A DNA stretch of 64,000 bases from contig OZ038459.1 of assembly GCA_964036195.1 (NCBI GenBank), forward strand, positions 9,607,206-9,671,205. Reading direction: 5' to 3'. The position numbers were made by a program, and so were the translations under genes. Origin of the DNA: Sphaerolaimus hirsutus. Taxonomy: Eukaryota; Nematoda; Chromadorea; Monhysterida; Sphaerolaimidae. Shown here in pieces: positions 21,364 to 31,565 of this stretch (position 1 is the first letter of the stretch; each line of letters opens with the position of its first letter). The notes below the pieces were generated by a model that was given only the letters and a program-made list of their open reading frames with translations, searched no databases and was not told the origin of the DNA.

Positions 21364-22589
21364 CGACGATGGCAAGAACACAGAACTCATTGAGTTTCTG
21401 TGTTTTTGTTTTACACAGAAACACGGAAACTCACAAATTTTGAAAAACTCAAAACTCAAATGAGTTTTTTTTTGGAGAACACAGAAACACAGAAACACGA
21501 AAACACAGAAAAGTTTTTTGAGTTTTTTGAGTTTTTGTCAGAGAAGCAGTTGAATGCACATGAATTCAGTTATTTAAACTAAACATGATAAGATATGCAT
21601 GTATAGTACCATATTTCCTCGAAATACCAACCGTGAAATACCCCCTCAAAATGGGCACTATGAACTTATGTTATGACCCCCTTGAAATACCCCCCCCCCC
21701 AAATTGAGTGTAAAGGTCGTGTAAATGACAAAAGCTGCTGTTTGTGATCAGGCAATGCAGAACACATGTTAAAACAATGACTGCTTTATGTGAGAACAGG
21801 GTTAGTTTATACCATCTAAATACTTTTATAATTCTATAAACACTTATTCTTGTCAGTTATTGTTGCATTCTTCTACATCTGTGTATGTTACAATTAACGA
21901 ATTAGTACTGGGAGTTCGAAAAGTTCTGGGTGAAATAATAAACACCCCTCGAAATACCCCCCTCACGATTTCAAATGAGAAAAAATAAACCCCCTGGGGT
22001 ATTTCGAGGAAATACGGTATGTACATAATGTATCCATGTTTTATGATGGAAAAAAAAAAGAAATTAAAGATGACGTGCAACTTCTGGTGGATTTGACAAT
22101 TTAAGTTTCCATATGTTTATGTAAAGTTTGTAGTTCAAATCAATTCTGTAGTCTTCCATACAGTGCACATCCATTGAAGAATTTTGGAGTACTGTGTAAA
22201 TTGTTGTTTGTGGTCATTTTGTTGATGCTGGTGTTGTGATGTGGATGTCCTCATTGTGGACCTTTTTATGGACTTTTTCAACACTTCAATGAATACACAA
22301 ATGCTACAAAACCAACATTTTATAAGAAAACAGCTGTTTCCACATCGAAATGCTGTAAATAAGAGTTTTGGGGAAAAACTCAAGTTTTTTTGGAGAAAAA
22401 AAACTAAGAAAAAAACTCAAAAAAACTTTTAAGAAAAAACTCAAAAAACTCGAGTTTTTACAAAAAACACAGAAATAAAAACAGAGTTACTCAAGTTTTT
22501 TTCATGAAAAAAACTTAAAACACAGTAATTCATTTTTGAAAAACTCAAAACACAGAAAGTGTTTTTTTTGGAGAACTTACCCATCGTTG
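21364..22589. mobile_element. hAT-like CAACGATGG element, CACAGAAAC words
   Basis: Ends CGACGATGGCAAGAACAC and AACTTACCCATCGTTG; perfect TSD ATCGGGCC at 21356-21363 and 22590-22597. Words built from ACACAGAAAC and AAACTCA. Contains the CCATATTTCC element 21608-22017. Nested in the outer 10121 element. Confidence 0.95.
21608..22017. mobile_element. CCGTATTTCC element
   Basis: CCATATTTCCTCGAAATACC to GAGGAAATACGG with TA both sides; the core (aacacatgttaaaacaatga) is shared by the family. Confidence 0.85.
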
Positions 22590-22905
22590 ATCGGGCCACG
22601 TATGGGGACTCGGCTTGCGCGTAGAGCATGCCGCGCCTGTTTGTCATCGTGGCGATGGTGTAAATCTATTTATTTCAATTAATTTCGGGTGTATCCAAAT
22701 ATGTTGGCATCGCGCCAAGTCCCCGGCATGTCCAAGCGCCAAGTCCACGACATGAAATTTTTACACTTACACTTTTTTACACTTTCCTAGGTATTTTAAA
22801 AATACCTTACACTTACAGTATCCATGCTCAAAATTTGGAAAGTGTATTTACACTTACACTTACACTTTCAAAAAATACCGGTATTTTAACAACTCTGGGT
22901 GGAAC

Positions 22906-23361
22906 TTCCCCACATTTTTTTCGGCTGACGAAGGATGGAGTTTTAATTTTTCCGGTCTAATCACTTCACACCAGCTCGTTTCAAAGTTACAACTTCAATT
23001 TGGCGCTTTGCCAATATTTCATAATTTTGCAAAGCGTGCGGCTCAAATAACACTTTGCTAACAAGACCGACCGCTCTCGGAGTTCTTTTCAAACACCCGA
23101 TTATTCCCATCAGAAATGAATTAACACGCGGATAAAAATTACGATGGTGGATTAATCCGCGTTTAAGCCTCGCGTGTCATGTATACCAACGCAGTAGATG
23201 AAACGTTATCTACACCAAACTACCTACAAACAATTCAAATATCCTGAAATATCAATAAAAGCAGTCATTTCAGTTGACAGATGTTTTGAAATTTTTGCAT
23301 ACATCAGATCAATTCTCAGAGATTTAAGTATAATTTTTCTTGAGAAATTCTCTGAGATTTA
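22906..23361. other. Sequence right of the 12.8-kb element, no gene seen
   Basis: The original target continued from about 10120 to 22906. AT-rich; the 23198 open frame runs into the next element and has no coding signs. Confidence 0.4.
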
Positions 23362-23809
23362 CCGTATTTCCTCGAAATACCCCCGGGGGGTTTATTGTTT
23401 CAGAGTGAGAATTTTGAGGGGGGGTTAAACGAGGGGGGGGTATTTCGAGGGGGGGGGTTTATTATTTCGCCAGAAATTTTTTGAAATCCCAGTACTAAAA
23501 TGTAGTCTGAAACGTACGCAGACGTCGAAAAATGCAACAAAAATCGCCATTTATAAGACTCTAAAGACATTTATAAGTGTGTAGACGTACAAACACTGTT
23601 CTCACATAACAGAGTCATCGTTTTTAACGTGTATTCTGCATTGTCGGGATGACAAACCACAGCCTTTGTCATTTACGTTCTCTATACACTAAATTTGGGG
23701 GGGGGTATTTCGAGGGGGGGGGTTTATAAGTTCATTGTGTCCATTTTGAGGGGGGGTATTTCGAGGGGGGGGGGTATTTCGAGGGGGGGGGTATTTCGAG
23801 GAAATACGG
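23362..23809. mobile_element. CCGTATTTCC element
   Basis: CCGTATTTCCTCGAAATACC (23362) and GTATTTCGAGGAAATACGG (23809), TA both sides. Words GGGGGGTATTTCGAG appear four times on the right. The core is shared with 61660-62113 in opposite orientation. Confidence 0.92.
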
Positions 23810-24134
23810 TAGGTATGTATTGACCTAATAAATTTTTGTTCTTTAAAATTGGCCATTTTAACTCCGCACCGTTCCATTTTGTTCCATTCAGAATAGATAT
23901 TAAGCACCTTATGTTTTCTTTAAGCTTTTCATTCGCAATTTCAAATGTTAACAACATACTGTCTACTGACTTTGTACTACCTTTGTACTACCATGTACTA
24001 TCTGAATAATGAACAAAAATATGATTTAGTACATTTTCCCTCATAATAGAATAAATCACTTTCGCGTGTGAACGTGATGATCCCTACAGAATTTATCAGA
24101 TGACTTTTTCACCAAATTTTGGTACCTAACTATA
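23810..24134. other. Spacer, no gene
   Basis: Resembles the interior of 11203-12258 (gtctactgactttgtactac compared with 11490), so it is a dispersed-repeat fragment. Confidence 0.5.
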
Positions 24135-24702
24135 CAGGGGTGGGCATTTTCAGTTACCGCTGGAAAAACGCGATAGCTTGAGCTACGGTTGAGCTATCAC
24201 AGTGAAATTTTTACACAATAGAGTAGACTCCATAGGACACCTATTCTGAAGTTTGCAATCCAAACGACCACATTTTGGGTGAGTTGTGGAACACACAGTT
24301 TTTAGTGTAATTTTGTGACTTGTCGTCACCGATAGGATAAATCGAGGGTGGCATTTGAGGGGGGGGGGGTCACCGGTCTTTGGTGTCGTCCCATTCTGTC
24401 GTACATTGACTGATTTTGATGCCCTTTGAGTAAATATGTTGTGGTTTGGGGTTGGGGCTACGACAAAATTCTTTTTTTTCTCAAACAGTCCCGCAGTCCC
24501 GAGATAAGAGGGGTCATGTCACAAAATTACACTAAAAACTGTGTGTTCCACAACTCACCCAAAATGTGGCCGTTTGGGTTGCAAACTTCAGAATAGGTGT
24601 CCTATGAAGTCTACTCTATTGTGTTAAAATTTCACTGTGATAGCTCAACCGTAGCTCAAGCTATCGCGTTTTTCCAGCGGTAACTGAAAATGCCCACCCC
24701 TG
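24135..24702. mobile_element. Foldback CAGGGGTGGGCATTTTCAG
   Basis: Arms of about 190 bp, left CAGGGGTGGGCATTTTCAGT and complement at 24702, TA both sides. The loop contains the module CAGTCCCGAGATAAGAGGGG that also occurs at 34400, 35260, 35610 and 36590. Confidence 0.9.
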
Positions 24703-24768
24703 TATTTACAAACCATGCAGTCCTCCATAGTTGTTGAAACATATTAACTTTTACTCCAAAAACATGTA

Positions 24769-25077
24769 CCGTAAATTCTCTAATAATTCGACAGTCGTAC
24801 TATTGTTTTCAGCACAGTTTTGGGGGTCGCACTATTAGAGATGTCGCATTATTGGAAAGTGTCGCAGTATATTTTCCCTCGACTCAAAAACTTCACTGTT
24901 CACGGCTTCCGCCGATTGCGACATCGTTACGTCGTTTTTTTTCTCAGGGGGTCACATTGTTGGAGAGTGTCGCATTATTAGAGTGTCGTATTATATTCAT
25001 ACAAGGTGCCCAAGGGTGTCGCACTATTGGTGATGTCGTATTATTGGAGAGCTGTCGCATTATTAGAGAATTTACAG
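24769..25077. mobile_element. CCGTAAATTCTC element, GTCGCATTATT words
   Basis: CCGTAAATTCTCTAATAATT and TTATTAGAGAATTTACAG with TA both sides. The interior is tandem GTCGCA(C/T)TATTGGAGAG-like words. Same terminal logic as the CCGTATTT group but with a different word. Confidence 0.88.
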
Positions 25078-25096
25078 TATACTTGAGTACTGAGTA

Positions 25097-25461
25097 CCGT
25101 ATTTCCTCGAAATACCCCCCCCCCAGATTTAGTGTAAAGAGAACGTACATGACAAATACTGCAGTTTGTGTTCTGCGTAGTGCAGAACACACGTCTAAAC
25201 AATGTCGGAATCACGTTAGAACAGTGTTTATACCATCTACGTACTAATATAAGTCTACAGGAGTCTATACATGTCAGTTATTGATGCATTTTTCTACCTC
25301 AACGCACATCACAAACAACGCTTTTGTACTAGGATTTGAAAAAATTTCTGGCGAAATAATCACCCCCCCCCCCTCGAAATACCCCCCCTCGTTTGACTCC
25401 GCCCCCTCTCGGGAGCACTATGAAACAATCACCCCCCGGGGGGTATTTCGAGGAAATACGG
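25097..25461. mobile_element. CCGTATTTCC element
   Basis: CCGTATTTCCTCGAAATACC to CGAGGAAATACGG, TA both sides, complete core. Confidence 0.92.
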
Positions 25462-25499
25462 TAAATACAGTTGTTTCCTCTGAAAAAGTAACAGTACCT

Positions 25500-25642
25500 A
25501 GGGTTCAAATGGGATCCCACTCCTGATCTCAAATACTGAGAATTTTCAGGATTTTGTGGTCCTGATCTCAAAACGTCAATAACGATTCTGAAATCCCCAA
25601 AAAACAATCCCAATCCCAAAAAGTCAACCCTGTTTGAATCCT
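25500..25642. mobile_element. AGGGTTCAAATGGGATCC element, degraded
   Basis: Ends AGGGTTCAAATGGGATCC and CCTGTTTGAATCCT resemble the termini of 2478-3095, but the interior has diverged CTGATCTCAAA / CAATCCC words. No TSD visible. Confidence 0.6.
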
Positions 25643-25866
25643 CAAAGGTTTTAACCCTCCATTATTCAGGAAGGGATTAGTCAAGCAGGAATTATTCAAG
25701 CAAATACGGTACCTACTTAATGCATACAGGAATTTTCCAATGGCTCGAAAAAATCTCACGATGTTTTTGGCCAAATTACAATTGTGCCTGTGACCAGCGA
25801 TTCTGGCAGTCTCAACATAAATATCAATTGTACATATTAAAAGTAGCCATTGGGAGACTCTCAAAA
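25643..25866. other. Spacer with a CCGTATT right-end fragment
   Basis: TTATTCAAGCAAATACGGTA at 25691-25710 is an isolated right end. The remainder holds no gene that I can support. Confidence 0.5.
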
Positions 25867-26316
25867 CCGTATTTCCTCGACATAGCCCCCAGGCGTAATT
25901 GTTTCAGAGTGAAAGTTTTGCGCGGGGTAAACGAGAGTATGGGTATTTTGAGGGGGGTTAAACGAGGGGAGGATATTTCGAGGGGGGCTTATTTTTTCGC
26001 CAGAAAATTCCCAGTACAATTTTTTTGTTTATTATGTATTTACACAGATGTAGAAAACTGCAACAACAAGCAACATGTATAATGGTCTATAGACAGGTAT
26101 TTATATAAGTAGGTAGGTAGATGGTAAAACACAGGTTCCAACGTAACGTAGTCAATGTTTTTAGCGTAGTTATGCATTACCCGGATCACAAACAGCAGCT
26201 TTTGTCATTTACATTCTCTTTAGACTCAATGGGGGGGGGGTATTTCGAGGGGGGGGCTAATTAATTCATAGTGTCCATTTTGATGGAGGGGGAGGGGGTA
26301 TTTCGAGAAAATACGG
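25867..26316. mobile_element. CCGTATTTCC element
   Basis: CCGTATTTCCTCGACATAGC to CGAGAAAATACGG followed by TA. Usual G-rich words and core. Confidence 0.88.
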
Positions 26317-26416
26317 TATGCAAATGTCCCACACAAAAAGATAATAAAATATAAAAGATTATGCCGTCTTTGACTGGCCACATTCCGACTGAAAGTCCAT
26401 AACATGTGAAACCACC

Positions 26417-26529
26417 ATGAAGTTTAAAAAATTCACGCTTTTCTGTGTTACAGTTCTATGTCTACTATTCGATTTCACAACTGCTGGACAGTCAACAGAC
26501 TACGATGTTGAAAAAAGTGAAAAACAAAG
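26417..26529 (+). CDS. Small secreted protein, exon 1 (signal peptide)
   Basis: ATG in good context (ACCACCATGA). The first 23-24 residues form a textbook signal peptide: basic start MKFKKF, hydrophobic core VTVLCLLF, then TTAG. A hydrophilic propeptide-like segment ending EKSEKQ follows. A donor-like AAAG|GTGCGG lies at 26529/26530 (phase 2). Without splicing the frame would stop nine codons later at 26555-26557. The following intron holds a CACAGCAAAAAA transposon. Family not recognised. Confidence 0.55.
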
Positions 26530-26560
26530 GTGCGGGAACCACTTTCGCAGCCTCTAGAAT

Positions 26561-27048
26561 CACAGCAAAAAATGGGTGCGTGCTGCGTCGGGAAGCGGGC
26601 TGGATGCGCGTGAAGCGCTTCACACGTTTCAACACGCTTACCTGGGCCTGACCGGCACAGCGGAGTAACTGTCACGACAAAAAATAGATCCGTGAAGCGT
26701 GTGAAAGCGGGCTGGATGCGCGTGAACCGGCGCGCTTCCACACGCTTCCACCAACATCACGAGATTTTGGGTGAAGTGTTTTCCACACGCTTCACCTAGC
26801 TTCACTGTGCGCTTCACGCGCATCCAAGCATGTGGAAGACACTTCACACAGCTGGCGCTTCCACACGCTTCCCCCGCGTATAAATTTGCGTGGGAGCGCC
26901 ATATTAAGAAATGTGAAGTGCCTTCACGCATTTTTTCGTGATGTGTGTGGAAGCACTGACATGCTTGGTGAAGCGTTCGGGAAGTGTTGGCGTGAAGACA
27001 CTTCCCGACGCTTCACCGCGCATCCACACACCCATTTTTTGATGTGTG
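26561..27048. mobile_element. CACAGCAAAAAA element, GGAAGCGTG words
   Basis: Left CACAGCAAAAAATGGGTG; right CACCCATTTTTTGATGTG. The interior is an inverted array of words like GAAGCGTGTGGAAGCG. A second internal end, CACGACAAAAAATAG, at 26676 suggests two overlapping copies. Relative at 33149-33521. Open frames here are array translations. Confidence 0.8.
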
Positions 27049-27497
27049 TTTGAACCGCCCATCTTGACACCGAATGTAAAATTATCATGTTTAAGTTTCT
27101 CCATTTTGATTTTGGATACAGTATAAAATTCAGAAGCTGTACAAAAACTAATTGAGAAAACTGGGAAAAATGAGAGAAAATTTTTCTTTTTAGTGACGAT
27201 AGAATTTTACAATAGTAGAAACATAAAGTATGGTTTTGAAAAAATATTGGAAAAATGCCGGAAAACAGAAAAGAAGTAGGAAAAATGGAGACTGAAACTA
27301 CAAGGCAAATCTCTTTCAGCAGCTGAAAATCGGTAAATGGAAAGGTAAAAGTTTTACAGCAGCCAGTAATAATAAATTGAAAAACATTTTGCCTTTGGAA
27401 ATGGAGAATGGAAAAGCACAAGTTGACAGTGACACCCACGTGGCACTATCAGATACAAATTTTGAAAGTTGCAGTTGCTACTCAGTCTCAACTACAG

Positions 27498-27711
27498 AGG
27501 AATCCGCAACATTTTCAGGACCAAATGTCCATCTTTGCGGGTGAGCTACTACTTGAAACTGCGCAAAGCACTGAGTGAAGGGAGATACACGAGACGGCAG
27601 CAATCGATGCTGAATGATTGCTATAGAACAGCAGTGAAGAAATTCTGTGGGAGGTATCCGAAGCACCCTTACTGTAAGATGGACAGTCGAACAGGGAATA
27701 GACAGGGGTAA
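27498..27711 (+). CDS. Small secreted protein, terminal exon
   Basis: Acceptor CTCAACTACAG (27497), or alternatively CATTTTCAG (27518); both give the phase left by exon 1. The frame is basic and Cys-containing, with LRKALSEGRYTRRQQSMLND then CYRTAVKKFCGRYPKHPYC, and ends TAA at 27709-27711. The full product would be about 101-108 residues including the signal peptide. With Cys pairs and dibasic RR it could be a processed secreted peptide, which is an inference only. A competing frame (27296-27544) is also open and ends just after a GTGAGC donor-like site, so the exon structure needs transcript proof. Confidence 0.5.
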
Positions 27712-28001
27712 ATGTAAATGTGGAAGTTCCAGTGGTTTCGGCTTATTGCCAAACCATCTACTGTATCCCATCTGAATATAGAATCATTTTTTCCTATCAC
27801 GTTACATCAGTTCATTATCAGTGGATTTTTTATAATTATTAATTGTTTATCACATGACTTGATTGATAAAATATACTATACATGTGTTTTTCAGTGAAAT
27901 TTTTTTTCATAACACTGCATTTTACATCGAGCTGTAATTTCAGACCGTACGTCTGTACAGCCATAGTTGATGTCTGATGATGGGTATTTATATTACATTT
28001 A
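27712..28001. other. 3' flank of the secreted-protein gene
   Basis: AT-rich, no canonical AATAAA seen within the first 200 nt; no gene. Confidence 0.4.
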
Positions 28002-29054
28002 CCCTAAACCTACGAATAAGACCCCAGGGGCCAGATTTAATACTCCCTACAGATTTGTAGGGTAGGGCGTACGCCAGACAGATTTTTTAAAGTTCAGCCG
28101 CATCGACGCACATGCACCGAGAGCAAGGCGGTTAGTAAAATATACGAAACCATCCTTTAAGGTTGCCGATATTGCAATATGACGTATATCACTTCGATTT
28201 TGGCTCGGAAATCACGATTTCGTCATTTCTCGACCGTCTGCCAATTCGTTTTTTATTTTATTTTGTCGGGCGGGTTACTCGCATAGGTCACGCTTTTGTG
28301 TAGTCAGGTGGTCACTTTTTTAGTGTTCACTGTCTGCAACCGAAACCATGAGGGCAGCGACAAGAACGAAATGCATGCACGAGCGTACAAAAGCGCGACT
28401 TATGCGAGTAACCCGCCCGACAAAATAAAATAAAAAACGAATTGGCAGACGGTCAAGAAATGACGAAATCGTGATTTCCGAGCCAAAATCGAAGCGATAT
28501 ACGTTATATTGCAATATCGGCGACCTTAAGGGATAGTTTCGTGTATTTTACAAACCGCATTGCTCTTGGTGCATGTGCGTCGATGCGGCTGAACTTTAAA
28601 AAATCTATCGGGCGTACGCCCTACCCTACAAATCTGTAGGGAGTATTAAATCTGGCCCCAGGGGAGTTATTTTTTCCTCAGACGTTGTTGAGGGGGGAGT
28701 TATTCAAGGGGGGGGGGGGAGTTATTCGAGTGGGGAGTTATTGTTTCCTCGTAAAACTTGGACTTGATTCATTGTATGGGTGCAGTCTGTAAACTCATGT
28801 AATTCAGGTATTTAACTGTGCAACAATAAAAAGATGTGTATTTATACACTGCATACATATAATGTATCTGCTGTCGCTGCTCTCTGCTAATATTCTTTTG
28901 TATTTTTGTATTGTATCATTTTCATACAGAGGGGGCGTTATTCAAGAGGGGGAGTTATTCAAGGGGGGAGTTATTTTTTCCTCGCCTCGCAAACAGGGGG
29001 AGTTATTCAAGGGGGGAAGTTATTCGAAGGGGGGTCTTATTCGAGGATTTGCAG
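28002..29054. mobile_element. CCCTAAA...TCTTATTCGAGGATTTGC element
   Basis: CCCTAAACCTACGAATAAGA at 28002 and TCTTATTCGAGGATTTGCAG at 29054, TA both sides. Words GGGGGAGTTATTCAAGG. Interrupted by a foldback at 28027-28659. Same family as 42183-42528. Confidence 0.88.
28027..28659. mobile_element. Foldback GGGGCCAGATTTAATAC
   Basis: Near-perfect 633-bp palindrome: GGGGCCAGATTTAATACTCC and complement; the turn near 28300-28380 is imperfect. Both flanks read CCCCA/GGGG, so the TSD is masked by the palindromic context. Contains no gene. Confidence 0.88.
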
Positions 29055-29576
29055 TACTCTGAAATACGCATAAAACCGTGAACTGTGTAAATACTCATGA
29101 CATGAGTCTCATGTATACAAACAATAATTTCATTGCACCAGTATCCATCTGTCTGCGCACTTTTTTCATGATTGCCAGTGGCCACTAACGATGGCAAAAA
29201 AAGATTCGAAAATTCGAAAACATTTTCGAATTTTCGAATTTTTTTGGAATTTTCAAATTTTTATTTCACTCCTAGAAAAAACACTTAAAAATCGATTTAT
29301 TTTTAAAAAAATTCGAAAATTCGAAAATTCGAAAATAGTTTTCGAATTTTTCAGGGAATTCAATGCAAAAATACACTCTTTAGTTCAACGTGTGAAATAA
29401 ATCGACAATTGATACGCGGCGCGTATGAAAAAGGGAAACGTTAAGCGGCGTTTACACTTTCACGTGTGCCGACAAAAATTTTATGGCTTTCATGTCATGA
29501 AAATTGAATATTTGTTGTGTCTGACATGTGTTTTTTGGAAGACATTCAGCCCCAGGGAAAATGATGCCGCAATGTG

Positions 29577-29988
29577 CCTAGCACTAGTTTTCAACATGAC
29601 TTCAGTGAAAACTTGTCATGTAAAAGCGCCATGGCGCTGGCGCCTGGCGCTACTGCCAAAGCAAAAAGCCCCATGGCGCTTCTGGCACTTGGCGCCATTT
29701 TGCTCTGGCGCCATTGGTGATTGGCGCTAGGGGTCAGAAAAGCGCGATAGCGCTTGGCGCCAAAGTTCCGGTGCTTTTCACATCACTAGTGAAAACTGAA
29801 AATTTTTCAAATGTAAATTAATCATCACAGTGGGATGATTCAATTTAATTTCAACTAATGAAAGTTTAAATTAAAAAATTTGAAAACAAAAACACATTTA
29901 GCATACAATAGCATACAGTAACCTAAATGTTGCCATGACGTCATTTCAGTTTTCACCCATGTCGCCATGAAAACTAGTGTGTGTAGGG
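29577..29988. mobile_element. CCTA(C/G)CACACTAGTTTTCA element
   Basis: Left CCTAGCACTAGTTTTCAACA, right ATGAAAACTAGTGTGTGTAG. TSD GCAATGTG / CCAATGTG (7 of 8). Nested in the 29186 element and itself split by a GGCGCC element. Relatives 31660-31896 and 63080-63318. Confidence 0.88.
29613..29788. mobile_element. GGCGCC element, short
   Basis: TTGTCATGTAAAAGCGCC to GCTTTTCACATCACTA with a perfect TSD GTGAAAAC at 29605-29612 and 29789-29796. Innermost of a three-level nest. Confidence 0.93.
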
Positions 29989-30360
29989 CCAATGTGCAAA
30001 CACGCAATGCAGCACACTGGTCCCCATAACTCCATCCTTCCACCATTTTTAATGCTCAATTATGGTGAAAATAAGGTTAAAAAGTTATCAAAACATTAAA
30101 ACAGTCCAAATTCTGTGTTTTAAGCTTTGGATTCAATATTCTTCAAAAAAGATTCGAAAATTATTTTAAAAAATTCGAAAAATAGCCAAAAAAATTCGAA
30201 AATTGCCAAAAAAGATTCGAAAATTCGAAATTCGAAAATTAAATTCGAAATTCGAAAATTATTTTGGAGAAAAATTCGAAAATTCGAAAATTCATTTCAG
30301 AAAAAACACTTAAAAATTTAAATACTTTTTTTCCGACTGTTTGCCATCGTTAGTGGCCAC

Positions 30361-30965
30361 AGGGTGGTTAGCGTATTTGAGGCGTTTGGTTCCGTAACTC
30401 GATAACAACCAAAGTGAAAAAAATCGGCTTAGGTGTGGATCTCATATAAGCTTACATATCTGTACATGATAGTAAAAAATCTGCTCAATATATAACACCA
30501 TTCCCGAGATACAGACTCCGATTTTTGAAAAAAATGTAAATTTTCATCTGCAACTCGATATCTCCACAATCAAAATGGTGAATTTTCACTCGAAACTCGA
30601 TAACTCCATAAATATCTATCATATTTTTCACTCGAAACTCAATCTCTCCACTGATAAAACTTTGCATCCGAAACTTGTTATAAATTAAAACGAGGATGGC
30701 TGAATCCCCATACAAAAATGAAGTTTGCATTGAAACTCGTTATAAAATTTTGTTAGTAAAATATGTTGCCGTAATGACAGTCAAATGAACCTAACTCTAG
30801 CCATATTTGCCAGCCAGAGGATTGTAAATATGTAAAAGTAGAGAAATGCATTGGCTTTTCAAAAAGTATTGGGCAAGGGTTGTCACTCAAAGCGTATCAC
30901 TCTCAAATTTTCAAATGCAATTTTCACAAAACTGAAAAAGGTGGAGTTATCGAGTTTCAGAAGCA
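30361..30965. repeat. Diverged tandem array of ACTCGATAACTCC words
   Basis: Units of roughly 40-60 bp containing (A)ACTCGATAACTCC or GAAACTCGTTATAAA recur about ten times from 30398 to 30955 with drift. No terminal repeats found, so I cannot assign it to an element. No gene. Confidence 0.55.
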
Positions 30966-31414
30966 AACTGCTCATTTACCGTATAGGTATCCTTGAAAAA
31001 GTTCTCCCCTTTTAATAACACCCCCCTTAAATGACTCCCCCCTGTTGGCCAGGTGAGGAAAAATAACTCCTCCCCTCGAATATTTCCCCCCTCCTGAATA
31101 AACCCCATCTGGGTATTTGATTTGTGTATCCACAACGTGTATTTGATTGTGCCTACACACACTAGTTTACCGCGTAACTGATGTGAAAACTCAAATGATG
31201 ACATTTCACTATTCAGTTTTCCACTTTTGCATGCAGTAAAATTTAGCAGTGTTAAAATTTGTGTGTTGGTTTCAGCAATTCACTAGTTTGCCACTTTGTT
31301 TTCCTAATGTGAAAATGCAAATGGTGACACTTAGTCTTCACATTGTGTGTGACAAAGAGGAAAACTGGTTCAGTATTTTTTTAATGTCATCCTGTTATTA
31401 ATTGTGTTGTCATG
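30966..31414. repeat. Element fragments, no gene
   Basis: 30979-31110 is a TCGAATAA-type fragment (ACTCCCCCCTG words, left end CCGTATAGGTATCC). 31143 onward starts like the CCTACACACACTAG family but its right end is missing. Confidence 0.55.
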
Positions 31415-31565
31415 TTTTTGTGTATATTTTACAAAAATTTTACAAAAATTTGAATTTTTATTTTTATTTTGAAATTTTCCATTTTATTTTATTTTATTTT
31501 ATTCTTCAATTTTCCATTTTATTTTAATTTTATTTTTATTCTTTTCTGAGATTTTGCCAACCCTG
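31415..31565 (-). mobile_element. CAGGGTTGG element, left half, inverted
   Basis: Complement of the CAGGGTTGGCAAAATCTC end, finishing at 31565, followed by CTCATGGC (31566-31573). The other half lies at about 32390-32618 and is followed by GCCATGAG, the reverse complement. See findings: this marks an inversion. Confidence 0.85.

Larger units (their letters stand above)
10121..22897. mobile_element. Outer hAT-like element (CAGAGTTG), 12.8 kb, heavily invaded
   Basis: Left end CAGAGTTGCGAAAGTGTA at 10121, right end TATTTTAACAACTCTG at 22897. These are exactly the two distinct ends of the complete copy at 17319-18180. TSD TGTGGAAC (10113-10120) versus GGTGGAAC (22898-22905), 7 of 8. Its own sequence is 10121-10186, 21144-21363 and 22590-22897; joining these reproduces the order seen in the 17319 copy. 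Everything else is later insertion. Words: AAGTGT / TTACAC. Confidence 0.85.
29186..30352. mobile_element. hAT-like TAACGATGG element, TTCGAAAA words
   Basis: Ends TAACGATGGCAAAAAAAG and GACTGTTTGCCATCGTTA; perfect TSD GTGGCCAC at 29178-29185 and 30353-30360. Arms are arrays of TTCGAAAA(T). Shares termini with the 21364 and 61120 elements but uses a completely different word. Confidence 0.95.

Noticed and set aside
23362..23809. Regularly spaced GGGGGTATTTCGAG repeats resembling a CRISPR array
   Set aside because: Repeats are variable, bounded by inverted termini and TA, reverse-complemented on the other arm, and the genome is animal.
24135..24702. CAGGGGTGGGC ends suggesting a hAT element
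   Set aside because: No 8-bp duplication in the flanks;TA on both sides fits better, so left as a TA-type foldback.
26571..27053. Open frames 26475-26741, 26638-26931 and 26832-27053 with SARVHAHPARF-like repeats
   Set aside because: Translations of GAAGCGTG word arrays in the CACAGCAAAAAA element.
27296..27544. 82-codon frame overlapping the secreted-protein exon
   Set aside because: Its phase does not match exon 1 and it stops just past a donor-like site; the other frame has better Cys pattern. Not excluded.
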